NCBI GenBank assembly: GCA_000955785.1
Contig: JYOD01000057.1
Span: 4,191-68,190 of the forward strand
Direction: 5' to 3'
DNA from: Burkholderiaceae bacterium 16
Lineage (GTDB): Bacteria > Pseudomonadota > Gammaproteobacteria > Burkholderiales > Burkholderiaceae
DNA length: 64,000 nucleotides
Shown: piece by piece, positions 63,172 through 64,000 of the stretch
Layout of the letters: the number at the start of each line of letters is the position of its first letter
Numbering within the stretch: the stretch's first letter is position 1
Translations under genes and position numbers: made by a program
The notes under the pieces: generated by a model
Database searches by the model: none
What the model saw: only the letters and a program-made list of their open reading frames with translations
What the model was told of the DNA's origin: nothing

Positions 63172-64000
63172 CTAACCACCGCCGAGGCGCTCGATGGTGG
63201 CATCGAGGAAGGCACGCAGCCTTCCGAGCCGGCGCAGGTCGCGGTGATAGCCGACCCACACATCGCGCCGCGGGGGCGGCTCGCCCATGTCGATGGCCTG
63301 CAGGCCGCCGAGGCGCTCGGCCAGCAGGCAGGGCAATACCGCCAGCCCGGCGCCGGCCGCGCACATCTTTGCCTGCGCCTCGCGGCTGTTGCTGCCGAAC
63401 GCGACCCTGGCCCTGGGCAGGAGCTTGCGCATCCAGGCCACGTCGGGCAGGTCGGCCAGGCCGGTATCCAGCGTCAGCAGGGCATGGCCTTCGCCATCGC
63501 CGGGGCGCGGCGGCGCCACGCCGGGCGCCGAGTAGAGCGCGTAGTCCATCTGCATCAGCTTGCGCTGCACGACATCGGGTTCATCGAACGCGCGGATGCG
63601 GAACACCAGGTCGGCCTCGCGGCGTGCCAGGCTGAGCAGGCGCGCATCGGTCACCAGTTCCACCGCGACACGCGGATGGGCGCGGATAAAGTCCGCGATC
63701 ACTGGCGTCAGCATGTGCACGCCAAACCAGTCCGACGACGAAATCCGCAACATGCCATCGAGTTCCCGCGCCTGGCCCGACAACTGGCGCTCGAAGGCAA
63801 TGGCCTCCTCCTCGATGCGCTCCGCGTGGGCGAGCACGGCAGCGCCCTCGTCGGTCAGCACGAAACCCTCGCTGGTGCGCTGGAACAAGGCGTGCCCGAC
63901 GGCTTCCTCCAGCGCCTTGAGCCTGCGCCCCATGGTCGGCTGGGTCTGCCCGGTCATGCGCGCGGCACCGCCGAGGGTGCCGGCCCGGGCAATCGCCAGG
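63172..64000 (-). CDS. LysR-type transcriptional regulator, 5' end beyond the window
   Basis: The reading frame is open to the right edge. The last in-window residues before the visible ATG read LAIARAGTLGGAAR, followed by MTGQTQPTMGRRLKALEEAVG. This is the LysR HTH, so the first ATG seen (63957) is internal to it and the true start lies outside. The effector domain (about 180 residues, DGMLRISSSDWFGVHMLTPV onward) is complete and ends RAFLDATIERLGGG. It belongs to the group with short C-terminal domains that regulate neighbouring redox genes, here the convergent MDR gene. Confidence 0.88.
   Translation of the reverse strand, partial: LAIARAGTLGGAARMTGQTQPTMGRRLKALEEAVGHALFQRTSEGFVLTDEGAAVLAHAERIEEEAIAFERQLSGQARELDGMLRISSSDWFGVHMLTPVIADFIRAHPRVAVELVTDARLLSLARREADLVFRIRAFDEPDVVQRKLMQMDYALYSAPGVAPPRPGDGEGHALLTLDTGLADLPDVAWMRKLLPRARVAFGSNSREAQAKMCAAGAGLAVLPCLLAERLGGLQAIDMGEPPPRRDVWVGYHRDLRRLGRLRAFLDATIERLGGG

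Overview
The window is G+C-rich, densely coded proteobacterial chromosome. The order pilG-pilH-pilI-pilJ-chpA next to a rubredoxin gene and hemL, a CIRCE-controlled groESL operon and a complete Flp/Tad pilus locus together suggest a beta-proteobacterium of the Burkholderiaceae, most like Cupriavidus/Ralstonia. The genus is an inference. No rRNA, tRNA, CRISPR array or intact insertion sequence was recognised.

Layout. 0-10.2 kb: the type IV pilus chemosensory operon pilG-H-I-J-chpA (minus strand). 10.5-20.4 kb: housekeeping genes (rubredoxin, hemL, a DHDPS-family lyase, lemA plus two TPM-domain genes, an MFS permease, a GcvA-like LysR regulator, an M48 peptidase, a DUF898 membrane protein). 20.4-27 kb: an accessory block with a VpsR-like sigma-54 activator, a 1.2 kb non-coding stretch holding a near-consensus sigma-54 promoter with four GTTACA-type elements, and a minus-strand operon GT87-GT2-GT87 that reads as a polyprenyl-phosphate sugar synthase with two GT-C transferases. 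27.5-43.2 kb: the Flp/Tad locus, with three flp pilin genes, prepilin peptidase, an AAA+ ATPase, cpaB, cpaC, a lipoprotein, tadZ, cpaF, tadB and tadC on the plus strand. Three pseudopilin-type genes (TadE, TadE/F, TadG) lie on the minus strand beyond an HTH protein and a metallophosphoesterase. 43.5-45.8 kb: groESL.

46-60.5 kb is the most unusual part. It carries the parts of a bufferin (copper-binding RiPP metallophore) system: a DUF2282 precursor (bufA1, 53.1-53.5 kb) followed by DoxX, and the DUF692/DUF2063 pair bufB/bufC at 56.3-58 kb. A divergent OmpR-type two-component system and a metallo-beta-lactamase-fold hydrolase lie between them. bufA1 heads a same-strand run of nine genes (DoxX, NDH-2, a decayed SDR, patatin, cupin, YeeE/YedE, a second four-cysteine bufferin precursor, a class III nucleotide cyclase). 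At 59.85-60.5 kb a 114-bp copy of the bufA1 promoter/leader and its first ~17 codons is fused in frame to an LRAT/NlpC-P60-type protein, a promoter-capture chimera. A perfect 52-bp palindrome separates it from a convergent exported protein that also looks papain-like.

The window ends with a zinc-independent quinone oxidoreductase-type MDR gene and a LysR regulator cut by the right edge. Start codons were set by Shine-Dalgarno spacing and family length. Functional statements are family-level unless residues are cited.
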